NCBI RefSeq assembly: GCF_023973825.1
Contig: NC_090116.1
Span: 901,001 to 965,000 of the forward strand
DNA: 64,000 nucleotides
From: Plasmodium brasilianum
Taxonomy: Eukaryota; Apicomplexa; Aconoidasida; Haemosporida; Plasmodiidae
Reading direction: 5' to 3'
The notes under the pieces are model-generated. The model was not told the DNA's origin and ran no database searches. It worked only from the letters and a program-made list of their open reading frames with translations. Position numbers and translations under genes: made by a program. This document shows, in pieces, positions 45,340-56,809 of the stretch; the stretch's first letter is position 1, and each line of letters begins with the position of its first letter.

Positions 45340-46014
45340 TTTTCTATTTGTACATTTTACCGCAAATACGATCATAAAAGGGACACATACGTATTTTTAT
45401 ACCTGTTGATTATCTTACATTTTATGGTAAATTAAAAAAAAAAAGAAAAAAAAAAATAAGGTGGAATGATATATGAAATAACATACGATACGGTACGGTA
45501 TATACGATGAAAAAAGGAAAGATAATGACAATCAAAGGCAATACAAAAGAATTAAAAAAAAAAAAAAAAAAAAATATATATTTTTTTTTTAAAATGTGTA
45601 AAATACAAATGAAAAGTGAGCGAAAGAAAAAGCAGGAATTTTGCAATTTTTGCGTGTTTCCTTTTTATGCATTTAATTCAATTTTATTAAAATTTTATTC
45701 AATTTAACTCTTTTAAATTCAATTTTATTTAATCGAACTCTTTTTTATTTCAATTCAATTTCGTCCCGTTGTTTCGGCTTGTTTGTCGTGCGATCGTGCT
45801 TTTCCTCTTAAGGCTCTACTCATTTTATTTTTTTCCTCTTGTTCTTAAACCGCTATCCATTTTACTCTTCTCTTTTTTTTTTTTTTTTGTCCTTTTTTAC
45901 ACTTGTAACAATTTTACTGATGTGACTAAGGAGTTTTTTAACACAAAAAAAAAAAAAAAAAAGAAGCAAAGAAAATCATAAAAAATGATGAAAGGTACTG
46001 AAAAACGATGAAAA
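44961..46014. other. Intergenic, HAD-phosphatase to membrane-protein gene
   Basis: 1.05 kb without a gene. A 19-bp ATAACGTATGTATGTATGT array (about 45190-45310), TA runs, and A or T homopolymers (45430-45455, 45557-45590, 45873-45890, 45943-45963). It presumably contains the promoter and 5' UTR of the next gene. Confidence 0.7.
45190..45310. repeat. 19-bp TATG-derived minisatellite
   Basis: Five to six copies of ATAACGTATGTATGTATGT follow the HAD-phosphatase stop codon by about 0.25 kb and end in a TA run. Confidence 0.92.
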
Positions 46015-48666
46015 ATGATGAAAAAATACAAAAAATACAAAAAAGCAAATTGCAATATTGCTATCGCTGTAAAATTATTTTGCAAAAAACATTTGTCCAC
46101 CGTTTGTATTGCTCACCTCCTTTTTAATACCATTTTCTTAAATTACCTTGTAATTTATATTTTCCTTTTGCAATTTTTCCAAAGTAATAAAAAAAATATC
46201 CTGAACAATGCAGGTAATATTTCAAATTTGGAGTTTTCAGAAACATGGAAAGAGAGAATTCATGTAGAAAAGTATGAACAAGTTACTCACTTGGTTGGTA
46301 TTACATATATCATTTTCTGTTTGGCTTACTACATTTTAGAATTATTTACAAAATGGAATAAAAAATATGAAATTAAAAGGTTTTTAGTAAGAAGAAATAA
46401 AGCAAATAGGAGGGGGGAAATTGAGAGGGAAAATAATATTAACAGTTCAGATAAAAATGTGATAATTTCTGAAGAGAGAAAAAAAGAAAAACGCACAAAG
46501 GAAGAGGTACACATAACAATAAATCATATTTTGTTGTGTATTTTATTAGCTATATTAGGATTAAGCAAATATAACAAAAATGAAAAATTTTTTTATTTTT
46601 ATTTTGTCTTAATAATATGCGAAATAAATAGACCGCTAATAATATTTATGAACATAATAAAAGGTATGAAAAAATATTATAAAAATACATATTTGAAGAA
46701 AGAGAGTAGTATAATAATAAGAAATGCAATTAAGAAAAAGGATCTTGTCCTTTTTTTTTGTTATTTTGTTATATTAAGGTTTTTTAAACTGTTCACATTC
46801 TGTTCTAAGAAGTTTATGTTGTGTAATAAATATGACTCGTCTAATAAGAGGCTCTACAAAGGGGTAGAAAAGAAAAACGTAGCGGAGGAGATGGGAACAC
46901 AGTCATCTCAAGTTAAAGATAATACAATAATAAGAAACCTATTTTCTTTTTATTACAATCTTATAAGTTCAAATATATTAACAAATTATGGGAAGAATGC
47001 TTTATGCTATTTGATAAAGTATACTCACAAATTATACTTTGTTATTGTTCTAATAAAAAAGCACGTCAACCGTTGGATGTCTTCTTTAAATTTTGTTTTC
47101 ACATCAAAACTAGGCACGTTAACTTATGAAATGAATGAAACTATGGATAATTTTAAGGGGAAAGGTATGAAACACTGTATGAAAAATGGTGTAAACTTTA
47201 GTGAAGGGGATAACGGAAATGCAAATGAATTGAATGAGTTCATGTGTAAACAGCGAAGAGATAAAGCGTGCAAAGGATTTGACATAGAGAAAGGAGTTCA
47301 TCAGGAGAAGGATATTCGTAAAGAGGATACCATCTCTTTCAGAGAACAAACATCAGTAGCTTCACCTGGGTCAGATGTAACGACAGAATTAACATCAGGC
47401 GAAGGAAACCATATTCGAAAAATTAATAAAAGGGAGTATGCTCATATAAGGAGAAATGTAAATAAATACAAGAATTATTATGAGGAATTTAAAAAAAACA
47501 AAGAATATCATTGTGAAGATAAAGTTGTTAACTCTGATTACGATATATCAAGAAAGGAAATATTTGGTTGTAAGACGAAGGAAAAAAGATCATTTCACGT
47601 AATTGAAGATGCACACAATAAATATCTATTTGATCATCTCGACTATTCAGAGTATGACTTATATAACATTAAGAAGTGCACATTTAACGTAAAGGAGGAA
47701 GACAGTAACTCCATAGGACAAGAACAGTGGTGTAAAGAAAATGCTAAACTAAGTCCTGCAACTATGTTAACAAAAAATATTAACGAAAAGTCAGGTTATA
47801 CCGCTTCGAGCAGCATTAACCACTTAGTTGACACTTCAACAGAAGTAGCAGAAAATGTATGCAAGGGAAGAGACAAATGTACAGGTGAAATGCCATCGGA
47901 TGGTAAAAAGGGAGAGTTATATTATTACGTTGAAGAAAGGGATAAAATTGAATTTGCTCAGAAAGAAGAAAAAAAAAATGAAATAAATAATAGCTCATTG
48001 GTAGAGAAAGATTTATATAAAGGACAGGACAAGGAAACAATAAAAGATGTTAATATTATTGAAGAAGAGTATGTTAACATGAATCATATTGATGAGCATA
48101 TCGAAAAAGGGAAGGCAAAAAGAGATGATGTGTATATGGAACACTACAACACGCAGAGGAGTAACTCACAAAAGAAGAAGTCTTTTTATTTACGACATTT
48201 AAGTATATTAAGAAATGTAAAAGATGCTCATGAATATAGGAGTAATTTAAAAAAATTTGTTCAAAAAAATTTTTTCACAACAACAAAAACAAACGATCAT
48301 TCACAGGTCGAAAACAAAAGGTACAGTGTCGATTACTGTAAGGGGCAAAAGAAAAAATTCTTGAATAACAAAAAAAAAAAGAAGACATGTTTGGAAAAAA
48401 CTGTGAAGCTTTTTTTAGATAGTTTTAAAAGAAGAAAACAAGTTTTAATTTTTTTAAACACCATACATAAAATTCTTTTAATGATTAACATTTTATTAAT
48501 TTTTTTTGTTAAGGGAATTATTATATACATTATTTTATTTTCCTTTATGTCTAAGTATGACCACTCTTCTTTCTTTTTTCGTAAATTTGTTTTAATATTA
48601 ATACAGTGTTGCTATTTCTTTTTTTTTCATTTTTATGTGCGCCAGTATAAGCAGATGATGAAGTAA
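46015..48666 (+). CDS. Multi-pass membrane protein, possibly TLC-domain-like
   Basis: A single exon encodes 883 aa. Hydrophobic segments lie at about 30-55, 91-112, 168-186, 192-216 and 243-262, and two more at about 815-880. A hydrophilic, Lys/Glu/Asn-rich loop of roughly 500 aa separates the fifth and sixth. The order resembles TLC (TRAM-LAG1-CLN8) proteins: TWKERI then a membrane segment, His171 at the head of the third segment (NHILLCILLAILG), and ICEINRPLIIFMNII, similar to the E-[IL]-[ST]-x-P motif of TLCD proteins. If correct it would be a lipid-sensing or lipid-synthesising protein of the ER/Golgi. This is inference from pattern; the safe call is a conserved multi-pass membrane protein. 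Met1 and Met2 are adjacent, so either could start. Confidence 0.72.
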   Translation: MMKKYKKYKKANCNIAIAVKLFCKKHLSTVCIAHLLFNTIFLNYLVIYIFLLQFFQSNKKNILNNAGNISNLEFSETWKERIHVEKYEQVTHLVGITYIIFCLAYYILELFTKWNKKYEIKRFLVRRNKANRRGEIERENNINSSDKNVIISEERKKEKRTKEEVHITINHILLCILLAILGLSKYNKNEKFFYFYFVLIICEINRPLIIFMNIIKGMKKYYKNTYLKKESSIIIRNAIKKKDLVLFFCYFVILRFFKLFTFCSKKFMLCNKYDSSNKRLYKGVEKKNVAEEMGTQSSQVKDNTIIRNLFSFYYNLISSNILTNYGKNALCYLIKYTHKLYFVIVLIKKHVNRWMSSLNFVFTSKLGTLTYEMNETMDNFKGKGMKHCMKNGVNFSEGDNGNANELNEFMCKQRRDKACKGFDIEKGVHQEKDIRKEDTISFREQTSVASPGSDVTTELTSGEGNHIRKINKREYAHIRRNVNKYKNYYEEFKKNKEYHCEDKVVNSDYDISRKEIFGCKTKEKRSFHVIEDAHNKYLFDHLDYSEYDLYNIKKCTFNVKEEDSNSIGQEQWCKENAKLSPATMLTKNINEKSGYTASSSINHLVDTSTEVAENVCKGRDKCTGEMPSDGKKGELYYYVEERDKIEFAQKEEKKNEINNSSLVEKDLYKGQDKETIKDVNIIEEEYVNMNHIDEHIEKGKAKRDDVYMEHYNTQRSNSQKKKSFYLRHLSILRNVKDAHEYRSNLKKFVQKNFFTTTKTNDHSQVENKRYSVDYCKGQKKKFLNNKKKKKTCLEKTVKLFLDSFKRRKQVLIFLNTIHKILLMINILLIFFVKGIIIYIILFSFMSKYDHSSFFFRKFVLILIQCCYFFFFHFYVRQYKQMMK

Positions 48667-49070
48667 CCTTTGCGACCATGCCCACACGTCCACATATATG
48701 CGGCGTATATGTGCCATTGCAGCGTATATGCGTCATTGTAGCCGTATATGTGCCGTTGCAGCGTATATGTGTGTATGTATACGATACACATGCATATGTA
48801 CAACATATATGTATATATAGCATACGAATTTGTAAAACAGTGCGATTTTTCAAATAACAGCTCGTTTTTTCCCCCTCTTTTTATCAAAATTGCATGCTTA
48901 GCTGCACGAACTTTCTTTTTTCGTTATAATGCCATTTTTTGATTACATTAACTTTATGCACAGCTACACATTTTTTGTTCAGGCATAAAGTGACCATATG
49001 TCCTTTGTATCTACATTTTATTTGAGAATAGGCTACTTTTGAAAACTCTTTAAAAATTATTTAAAATTTG

Positions 49071-49114
<44 letters not shown>

Positions 49115-49531
49115 TCATACTTTGTACATATGTGTATACAGGCACGTATACATATATATATAGACAGGAATACATATATACGTTACATGCGTATTGCCTA
49201 TATATGCGTACATCATCTGCACTTGCAGCACGTGCTCAATGAGTATTTCTAAAATGTGTGCAAAAATTAAACTGCCTAAAAAGGGTCAAATGCATTTTCC
49301 TTAAAAATTTATGTTAAAAAATTAAATTTTTATGTGCAAAATAAATTTGCATATTATGTCAATGCGAGGGATAAAAAAAAAAAAATATATAATAAAAACG
49401 TTTCTAACAATACATGCTTTCCCTCTTTTCTTACTTTAAAATAAAATAGTCATAAAATTAACAATTTTATTGTAATTGTTAAAAAAAAAAAAAAAAAAAA
49501 AGCTGACATGGTCATAATATTTCCTCTCATT
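48667..49531. other. Convergent intergenic region
   Basis: 0.87 kb between the stop codons of the membrane-protein gene (+) and RPS5 (-), expected to contain both 3' UTRs. A GTATATGTGCCATTGCAGC-type short repeat (48700-48770), a long TA run (49073-49111) and a poly-A stretch (49481-49501) just past the RPS5 stop. No coding signal. Confidence 0.7.
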
Positions 49532-50413
49532 TTAACGATTAGCTTTTGCTACTCTTTCAATTTCATCCTTTTTTTTAATAGCATAAGAACTTGAAGATTC
49601 ATTTGCACAATGGATAATTTCTTCCGCTAAACATTCTGAAATAGATTTAATATTTCTAAAAGCAGCATTTCTGGCACCAGTACAAATTAAATATATTGCT
49701 TGATTAACTCTTCTTAATGGGGATACATCAACTGCTTGTCTTCTTACAACACCCGCTGAACCAATTCTTGTTGAATCTTCTCTTGGGCCACCTTTTTGTA
49801 CAGCATTTACAAAAACTTGTATAGGATTTTCTCCAGTCATTAAATGAATTATTTCAAAAGCATATGAAACAATTCTTATAGCTTTCAATTTCTTTCCATT
49901 GTTTCTTCCATGCATCATCATTGAGTTTACTAATCTTTCCACGATTGGGCATAACGCTTTTCTAAATCTCTTTTTCTGGTAACGCCCAGCCGTGTGCGGT
50001 GTGTACACACATGCCTTTTGCGAAACGGCTATACAATCCACCTGCACATGCAAAAGAAATGAACAACATAAGTTATAAACTGCCAAGGTCGAATTTAGGT
50101 ACTTCACACGTAGACATGTGTGTTATCATACATTTACACATACATACACACATAATATATATATATATATACATATACATATGCATATAATTGTGCATTT
50201 TGTCATGTATTTATTTTTTGTCGTTCATTATTTTATTCCCTTTTTCTATTTCCACTTCTATTACTACTTATTTCTTTTACTTCTTATTTCTTTTTATACT
50301 TCTTCCTTTTTTTTATTTATATTTTTTTTTTTTACCAATGACAAATCGGCTATGTTGATCTCTTCATAGGACCACTTTTTAAAAAGTTTTATATCCGACG
50401 TTGTTGCTTCCAT
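49532..50413 (-). CDS. RPS5: 40S ribosomal protein S5 (uS7 family)
   Basis: Two exons on the minus strand, 50413-50336 (26 codons, starting [16 protein letters not shown]) and 50041-49532, join in phase 0 across a 294-bp intron, giving 195 aa (human RPS5 is 204). Unmistakable eukaryotic uS7 sequence: [86 protein letters not shown], and the C-terminus [16 protein letters not shown]. It binds the 3' major domain of 18S rRNA in the 40S head and lines the E site. It is more GC-rich than its surroundings, as expected for a highly expressed gene. Transcription is divergent from PSOP1, with 5 kb between the starts. Confidence 0.98.
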
Positions 50414-50794
50414 TCTGTTCAAAAGTTAACTGCGTAATGAGAAAAAAAAAAAAATAATAAAATAAATAAAATGGAACAAAATGATGCAAAAACATATGCG
50501 TTCATGAATACCATCATATGTACATAAAGCAAATTAAATATTTCCAAATAAGTGCATATACTCGTATGTATAAATATGTACATTATACAAATCCACTATC
50601 TTTTTAGACTATACAAAGGGTATCAAATTTGTAACTTCTTCCTTTTAATGAATAAAATATATTTTCCCTCTAATTAGCTAATTATGTAAGCAAAACACAA
50701 ATGGGATAGAAGCTGTTATATACTATGCATAAATGTATGTACATGCCCGCTCCACGTGTTACTATACTGCTACGGTTTATATATACATATATAT

Positions 50795-51010
50795 ATGTAT
50801 ACTAATATATGCTAATACTAATATTTGCTAATACTAATGTATGCTAATACTAATATATGCTAATACTAATATATGCTAATACTAATATATGCTAATACTA
50901 ATATATGCTAATACTAATATATGCTAATACTAATATATAATAATACTAATATATAATAATACAAATATATACTAATACTAATATATACTAATACTAATAT
51001 ATATTAATAT
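50795..51010. repeat. 16-bp minisatellite (ATATGCTAATACTAAT)
   Basis: About thirteen units; the first two thirds are ATATGCTAATACTAAT and the last third drifts to ATATAATAATACTAAT and ATATACTAATACTAAT. It lies about 0.4-0.6 kb upstream of the RPS5 start codon. Confidence 0.94.
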
Positions 51011-51408
51011 ATGCATATATATTCAAACATCTGCAAACATTTATTTATACATATGTACCACTATTGAAACTCGTTTATTTTATTCTATTTTATATTAATT
51101 TATGTTCACTTAATTTTTACTGTACTATTCATGTTATTACCTTTTCATACAATTTGGGAGTTCGTCAAAATTTCATAATTTAGGAAATATGCAATGAAAA
51201 AAGGATTAAAAAAAGGATTAAAAAAAGGTTAAAAAAGAAAAAAAAAAAAAAAATGAATTAAAAATTGTTTTTTTACAGGGGGAACGAATATTTTCTCAGG
51301 GTCAAGGTAAGCTTCTTTTTTTTTAAGCAAAATCTCGTTATATTTTATTGCATAGTAACAGAAGGTAGGTATACTGTTCTCATTTACAGTATCATATTCA
51401 TTTCCTCA

Positions 51409-51445
<37 letters not shown>

Positions 51446-53984
51446 TAAGGATATGCAGCGCCTACTGCAAGAAGAAAAAAAAAAAAAAAAAATTTAAAAC
51501 CCCCTATACACCCTTGTCCGTCCAAGCTAAAAAGGACCATATGTGGTTGAATAAACAATGGAATAATATTTTATGTACATAGATATATTTATGCACTATG
51601 TATATATAAGCACGTATATATATTTATGGGCGTATAAAAATGAATACCTATATATATACTGTATATTGTATAATATATTTATTCTATTTATTTCATTGCA
51701 AATGTTTATTCGACAAATCAAGGAGAATCTTCTTTATCTTTTTGTTTTTCCTCAAATATTTTAAAATTAACAGTTTATAATACAACAAAGTTTTTTGCAA
51801 CGAAATAAATCAGCGTTTTTTATTTTTTATTTTTTTTTCCCACTTTTAAACATTTTAAAGCAAAAGAATAAAAAGCTAAGATATTATGAGCAAAAATAAT
51901 ATTGTATTTAAAGAATAAAAGTGTATGACGGTAATCTCTACCTTATTGCACGTTTTATGAACATAAATATTGTTGAAGCAGAAATTAGCTAGTTACATTT
52001 TTTATATTAGAAAAGTGAAAGGTTAAAGAAGGATATTTAGTGAGCTTTATGAAATTTTATGAAAACTCCATTTGTTTAGTGATATGTATATAAGTATATA
52101 TGTGTGTATATATATTTATATATATGTTTATACATATTTATATATATGTTTATACATATTTATATATATGTTTATACATATTTATATATATGTGTATACG
52201 TATATTATGTGAATGTAGTAGATAGACATGCCTTCATACGTGTTGTATAATATGAACAAATTGACGATATTTATACATTTCGTCGAATTACATAACCAAA
52301 ATAGGTGAAATAAAAAATCGTTTGCATGGAAAATCTATATTCGTTTCCATTTTGTTGATAAATTGAAAAAAATGAAAATTTCGAGCCTTTTTGAATGGTA
52401 TTAATTTTAAATAGGATGAACATGTTTGAATTGTATAACTTTTTTTTTTTTTTTCTATTTTGAACAGATATTTAGTATATTTTTATTTTTTACGTATTGT
52501 AATATTAATATGCTTTCATAAAATAAGGCAGAGCTTTATTTCGGATAAATACATTACAAAAAAAAAAAAAAATATTTATTAGTAACGTTTACATAGATAT
52601 ATATATATATATATATATCGATATAGATACACATAGGTATTTATGAAGGGAGATAATCTCTTCCCGTGGTTTTAAAATTGTTGTAAAGGGCAAACAACAC
52701 ACGGTAATTAATGAAGTGGATAATTCTTACTTAATAGAGTTTTATTTTGTTTTTCATGCGAACATGTAAAAATATATTTTCCATTTTTCATTGAAATGAG
52801 AATAAATTATAACTGCGTTTAAAATAAATGTGGGGGATAAAATGAAGCTAAACGAAACATTGCTTGTTCAGTGAATCTACAGTCTGCTTTGCATAAATGT
52901 ACGTGTGGACGTACACGTGTGTTCGTATGTATACATATAAATATACGTAGCTATAAATGCATATAAATATGCGTAGTTATAAATTCATATAAATGTATAT
53001 ATATGCATATATATATATATATATGCATATATATATATACATATATATATATGTATATATTTTTATTTCTCGAATTTTTCACCAACATTTTTTGGGCACA
53101 TATATGCTAATGTGTGAAAAGCCGAATAATAGTAATTTATAAGCAATAAGGTAAATGGTAATTTCCAAGATTTGCGGAGAATGAGTATATTATTAAACTG
53201 TATGTGCAGCATATCTAAATGAAAATTTTATGTCCAACTGTTTAGCTATTACTTTACCCTTGCAGACAGTTTAATATGATATTATGTAAAACATGAACTA
53301 CACAAACAAATATAAACGGTTTGCGTAACACCATAAAAAAAAAGGAAATTATATATTTTTTTATTTTTAATACTTGTTCCTTTTTTCCTGTATATCATAT
53401 TACCTATATTTAAATAACAGAAAAAAAAAAAAAAAAAAAGTGTAAAGGCACCATTTGCACATTTCGACAAAAATGTTTTGGGCAAAAAAAAAAAAAAAAA
53501 TAAAAGGTTATATGCACGTCTTGTAGTAAAAGACACACAAGTATTCCTTTACATATGTATCATACGAAAGGAAAGTAGCATCTTACTGAATTAGTAAGAA
53601 AAAAGGAAAAGAAAAAAAAAATTAATATTACCTCTGTGCGCGAATTAATTAAAGTTTAGACTTATCAATAAAGATGGAAATTAAAATTAAATACCCGCAT
53701 AATATGTGTAATAAATTTTCTAGAATTAAAAAAGAAGAGTGCAAAAAGAAAAAAAAAAAAAAAAAAAAAAAATGCTTTTTTTTTTATATTTAAAGTATGT
53801 ATAGCTAAAGAATAAGATTTCAAAAAACATTTCATTGCACAAAATGTCTGTTCATTTAACATGACATGTTAATGTAGAAATTGAATATTAATTAAATTTA
53901 CAAAGCCTATATAAGTGTATGTACCCACACACATATATGAGTGCATACGTAAATACGTACATATATGCGTGCATACGTAAATAC

Positions 53985-54305
53985 GTACATACATAATACG
54001 TACATACATAATACATACATACGTACATACATAATACATACATACATACGTACATACATAATACGTACATACATAATACGTACATACATAATACGTACAT
54101 ACATAATACATACATACGTACATACATAATACATACATACATACGTACATACATAATACGTACATACATAATACATACATAATACATACATAATATATAC
54201 GTACATACATACACACATACTTACATACATACACACATACTTACATACTTACATACATACACACATACTTACATACATATACACATACTTACATACATAC
54301 ATACG
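53985..54305. repeat. TACATACATAATACG minisatellite
   Basis: Long array of 15-bp TACATACATAATACG units mixed with 4-bp TACA units, ending in ACACATACTTACATACAT repeats. On the minus strand all frames are open as Tyr-Val-Cys-Met peptides; this is repeat-driven. Confidence 0.94.
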
Positions 54306-54660
54306 TATATAAACTGGCTCACCAGTCAGCCATTTTGCCTCTTAAAATAATTTACACCATTACAATTTTTGAAAATTGGGAAAAAAAAAAAAAAAAAAAG
54401 TGCTATCCGCGTAGAATCCTTAACACAAACATGTTTTGTAATTTTTTTTTTGTGTGTACACATCATAATAATTTTTGAGAATTGAGACACAGCTACCTTA
54501 GACAACCAAAACATTAATTTTTTTTTTTTTTTTTTTTTTTATGTTCACCAGTATTTTTCGTAGTCTGTATTTCTTATTTTACCATTTCTTTAAAGGTCTT
54601 ATTTTGTTTATGTCTCAGACATTACACACCTGACATGTTCATAAAAAAGAAAAAAAAAAT

Positions 54661-54790
54661 TAGCGAAACTAGCCAAAATAGCAGAAGTAGCCAAAATAGA
54701 AAAAGTGGCCAAAATAGTAAAAGTAGCCAAAATAGTGAAATAGCCAAAATAGTGAAAGTAGCTAAAATAGTGAAAGTAGCTAAAATATTG
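54661..54790. promoter_or_regulatory. 18-bp array carrying seven AP2-O-type hexamers upstream of PSOP1
   Basis: Units of TAGCCAAAATAGTGAAAG type place one hexamer every 18 bp (one spacing is 17): TAGCCA at 54670, 54688, 54724 and 54741, TGGCCA at 54706, TAGCTA at 54759 and 54777. All fit [TC][AG]GC[TC][AG], the pattern described for the ookinete transcription factor AP2-O. The array lies 624-736 bp before the PSOP1 ATG, within usual Plasmodium promoter distance. The motifs are seen; the binding is inferred. Confidence 0.55.
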
Positions 54791-55405
54791 AAAATAAACG
54801 AAATAAAGCTTACGTTTTGCGGTGAGCGCGTTGCGCCTGACCGTGGGAAGAATTCGCTATTTTTTTTTTTTCCATTTTGAGTTGTATAACTTCTTTTAAT
54901 TTCCATATTTTACATGATGCACGTTGCATATTGCACTTTACATTGTATTGTTTATATTTGTTTTATTTTATACCAATTTGTTTTATCGCATCATATTTAT
55001 TTTATCTTATAACATTCTGCTTTATTTTACTACATTCTGATTTATTTCAATTCGTTTTGTTTTATTTATATATTTGTGTGTTGCTTTTAACTGATTTGTT
55101 TTGGAAATTTACCATTTTTTCTAAATTTCCATTTGATTTAACATTATACTCTTTTTTTCGCTTTTTTTGCCTTTTTTGCTTTTTTTCCTTTTTTGCTTTT
55201 TTTCCTTTTTTGCTTTTTTTCCTTTTTTGCTTTTTTTGGCTTATTTTGCTTATTTTGCTCATTTCGCTCATTTCGCTTATTTCTCCTTTTTTTTCTGCTT
55301 CAATTCTGATAGACATTCAAATATGCTTAAACGGTCGCGTGTTTGATACTATTCCCCATAACGAACAAATTGCAGTTTTTAATTTTTCCGAAAAAGAAGT
55401 ACAAA

Positions 55406-56809
55406 ATGAATAAGCTGTTTGTTCTGTTCCTTTTTCTATATGTTGTTGCAGCCGTAAGGCCCATTAAAGAACAGTACAGAGAAATTTCAAATACGTTAAA
55501 TAATAACTTGAAAAAGAGGAATACTAACACAGGTAAACCATTTAATCTGAAGGAAAGCATAGCATATGAAAGAAAAAATAATTATGAATTATATATTGAT
55601 ACAAATGGGGAACTAAAACAACAACGTAATAGTGTGAATGAACCAAGACAGCTGTTAAAAAAAAAAATGGAAAATTTTAGATATTTAATAAATGATTTAG
55701 AAATACATTTTGGTGTATATAAGTTCAACTCTTATGATAAGGATAAAGTATTAAGAGAAACTTTAAAACCTGAATCCTTGTGTTTTACTATTCTTGGTCT
55801 TTTAACAGATACATTAAATAAAATAACAATTAACGATTCTCCTATTTATGGTTTTATAATTAAAGGAGAAAAGAATGAGAACAATGAAGTAAATAGTACA
55901 TTAGGAATTTATGTAATCTTATCAAATGTAACTGTCCCTTTGGGTGATTTCTATTTCCCTAAAATGAAAAACGCTCCTTATGAAATTCCATTTTTAGTAG
56001 GCTATTATGATAGTAGAAGAGGTTATAGAAATAAAAAATTTTCTTATCTTTGTCCTCTTCCCCCTTTTTTGGTTGATGTAATAAGAACAACTAAATTTGG
56101 TCTAAAAGTCAAATTTAACAGTTTAGATTTAGATGTAAATGAATTTTATCCTGCCACCTTGTCACATGCCTTAGAAAATAAAGATTTATTACCTGTTCAG
56201 AAGAGCGATAGTTTCAAAGAGGAAAGAAATAAAATGATAAATTTACTTGCCAATGTTGCAAAGGATGTACCATATAGGAGTATAATAAATGACTCACATG
56301 TTATGGGAGTTGGATTTATAAAACCAGAAGAAAGAATATGGGCAACTAAATCATTTTCTACTATTAAAGAACAAATTAAACAATTCCTGTCCAGTTCAGG
56401 TAGAACTCCTATGGATAATGAAGCAGTTGCTATTTATTTCTTATCCTTAAGTCAACGTTTACATATAAACATAAATGGTACAAAATCGAATAAGATAACA
56501 AAGATTCAAGTTTCCAATGTGCAGAAAAATAATGCAGGAGTTTTGGAAAAATATACCATAAAATTGGACTTCGAAAATTCAGCATCTACTACAACAAATG
56601 CAGTTGTAAAGGGAAAAAATATATTTATACCTAAATCGTTAAACAATATTCAAGCTACTATAACGTACGAAATACCTCCTACTTTCGGCTTAGCTGTCGG
56701 TCAGGGCGGTCAAGGAGTGACTTACACCTTCGCCGAGTTAACTTTCCCCCTTAGTAATCTCTTTCCTTACAACGTGAATAACTTATCTTCCTTTGTAAAG
56801 AACATCTGA
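55406..56809 (+). CDS. PSOP1: Secreted ookinete protein, PSOP1 candidate
   Basis: A single exon encodes 467 aa from the ATG at 55406. An upstream in-frame ATG at 55343 would bury the signal peptide and was rejected. MNKLFVLFLFLYVVAAV is a clear signal peptide with likely cleavage before Arg18-Pro. No later membrane segment or GPI signal. The mature chain has just two cysteines (126, 216), compatible with one disulfide, and several N-x-S/T sites. I see no known domain. The identity rests on the signal peptide, the size and the position next to RPS5, which from memory matches the order RPS5-PSOP1 in other Plasmodium species. PSOP proteins are secreted, probably from micronemes, by ookinetes in the mosquito midgut. 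An upstream cluster of AP2-O-type hexamers supports ookinete expression. If not PSOP1, it is still a soluble secreted protein. Confidence 0.68.
   Translation: MNKLFVLFLFLYVVAAVRPIKEQYREISNTLNNNLKKRNTNTGKPFNLKESIAYERKNNYELYIDTNGELKQQRNSVNEPRQLLKKKMENFRYLINDLEIHFGVYKFNSYDKDKVLRETLKPESLCFTILGLLTDTLNKITINDSPIYGFIIKGEKNENNEVNSTLGIYVILSNVTVPLGDFYFPKMKNAPYEIPFLVGYYDSRRGYRNKKFSYLCPLPPFLVDVIRTTKFGLKVKFNSLDLDVNEFYPATLSHALENKDLLPVQKSDSFKEERNKMINLLANVAKDVPYRSIINDSHVMGVGFIKPEERIWATKSFSTIKEQIKQFLSSSGRTPMDNEAVAIYFLSLSQRLHININGTKSNKITKIQVSNVQKNNAGVLEKYTIKLDFENSASTTTNAVVKGKNIFIPKSLNNIQATITYEIPPTFGLAVGQGGQGVTYTFAELTFPLSNLFPYNVNNLSSFVKNI

Larger units (their letters stand above)
50414..55405. other. 5-kb divergent intergenic region, RPS5 / PSOP1
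   Basis: The longest gene-free stretch in the window. It holds a 16-bp TATGCTAATACTAATA array, a TTTATACATATTTATATATATG repeat (52105-52200), many A and T homopolymers, a TACATACATAATACG array and, nearest PSOP1, an 18-bp TAGCCA/TAGCTA array plus a TTTTTCC/TTTTTGC block (55155-55260). Both promoters must lie here. I see no tRNA cloverleaf or other recognisable RNA gene, but unstructured non-coding transcripts cannot be excluded by eye. Confidence 0.65.

Noticed and set aside
50042..50335. Possible intronic snoRNA in the RPS5 intron
   Set aside because: Ribosomal protein introns often host snoRNAs, but I see no paired C (RUGAUGA) and D (CUGA) boxes with terminal stem, nor an H/ACA pattern.
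53869..54236. Minus-strand Tyr-Val-Cys-Met frames of 108-121 codons
   Set aside because: Translation of the TACATACATAATACG array in all frames; no protein features.
28920..54475. Shared string CATTACAATTTTTGAAA at about 28927 and 54357, with a looser copy near 54468
   Set aside because: A 17-base AT-rich match can occur by chance in DNA this biased, and the surroundings do not align further. I could not link it to a known RNA or element.
55343..55405. Upstream in-frame start for the PSOP1 candidate
   Set aside because: It would place 21 extra residues before a textbook signal peptide; the start at 55406 begins the signal directly.
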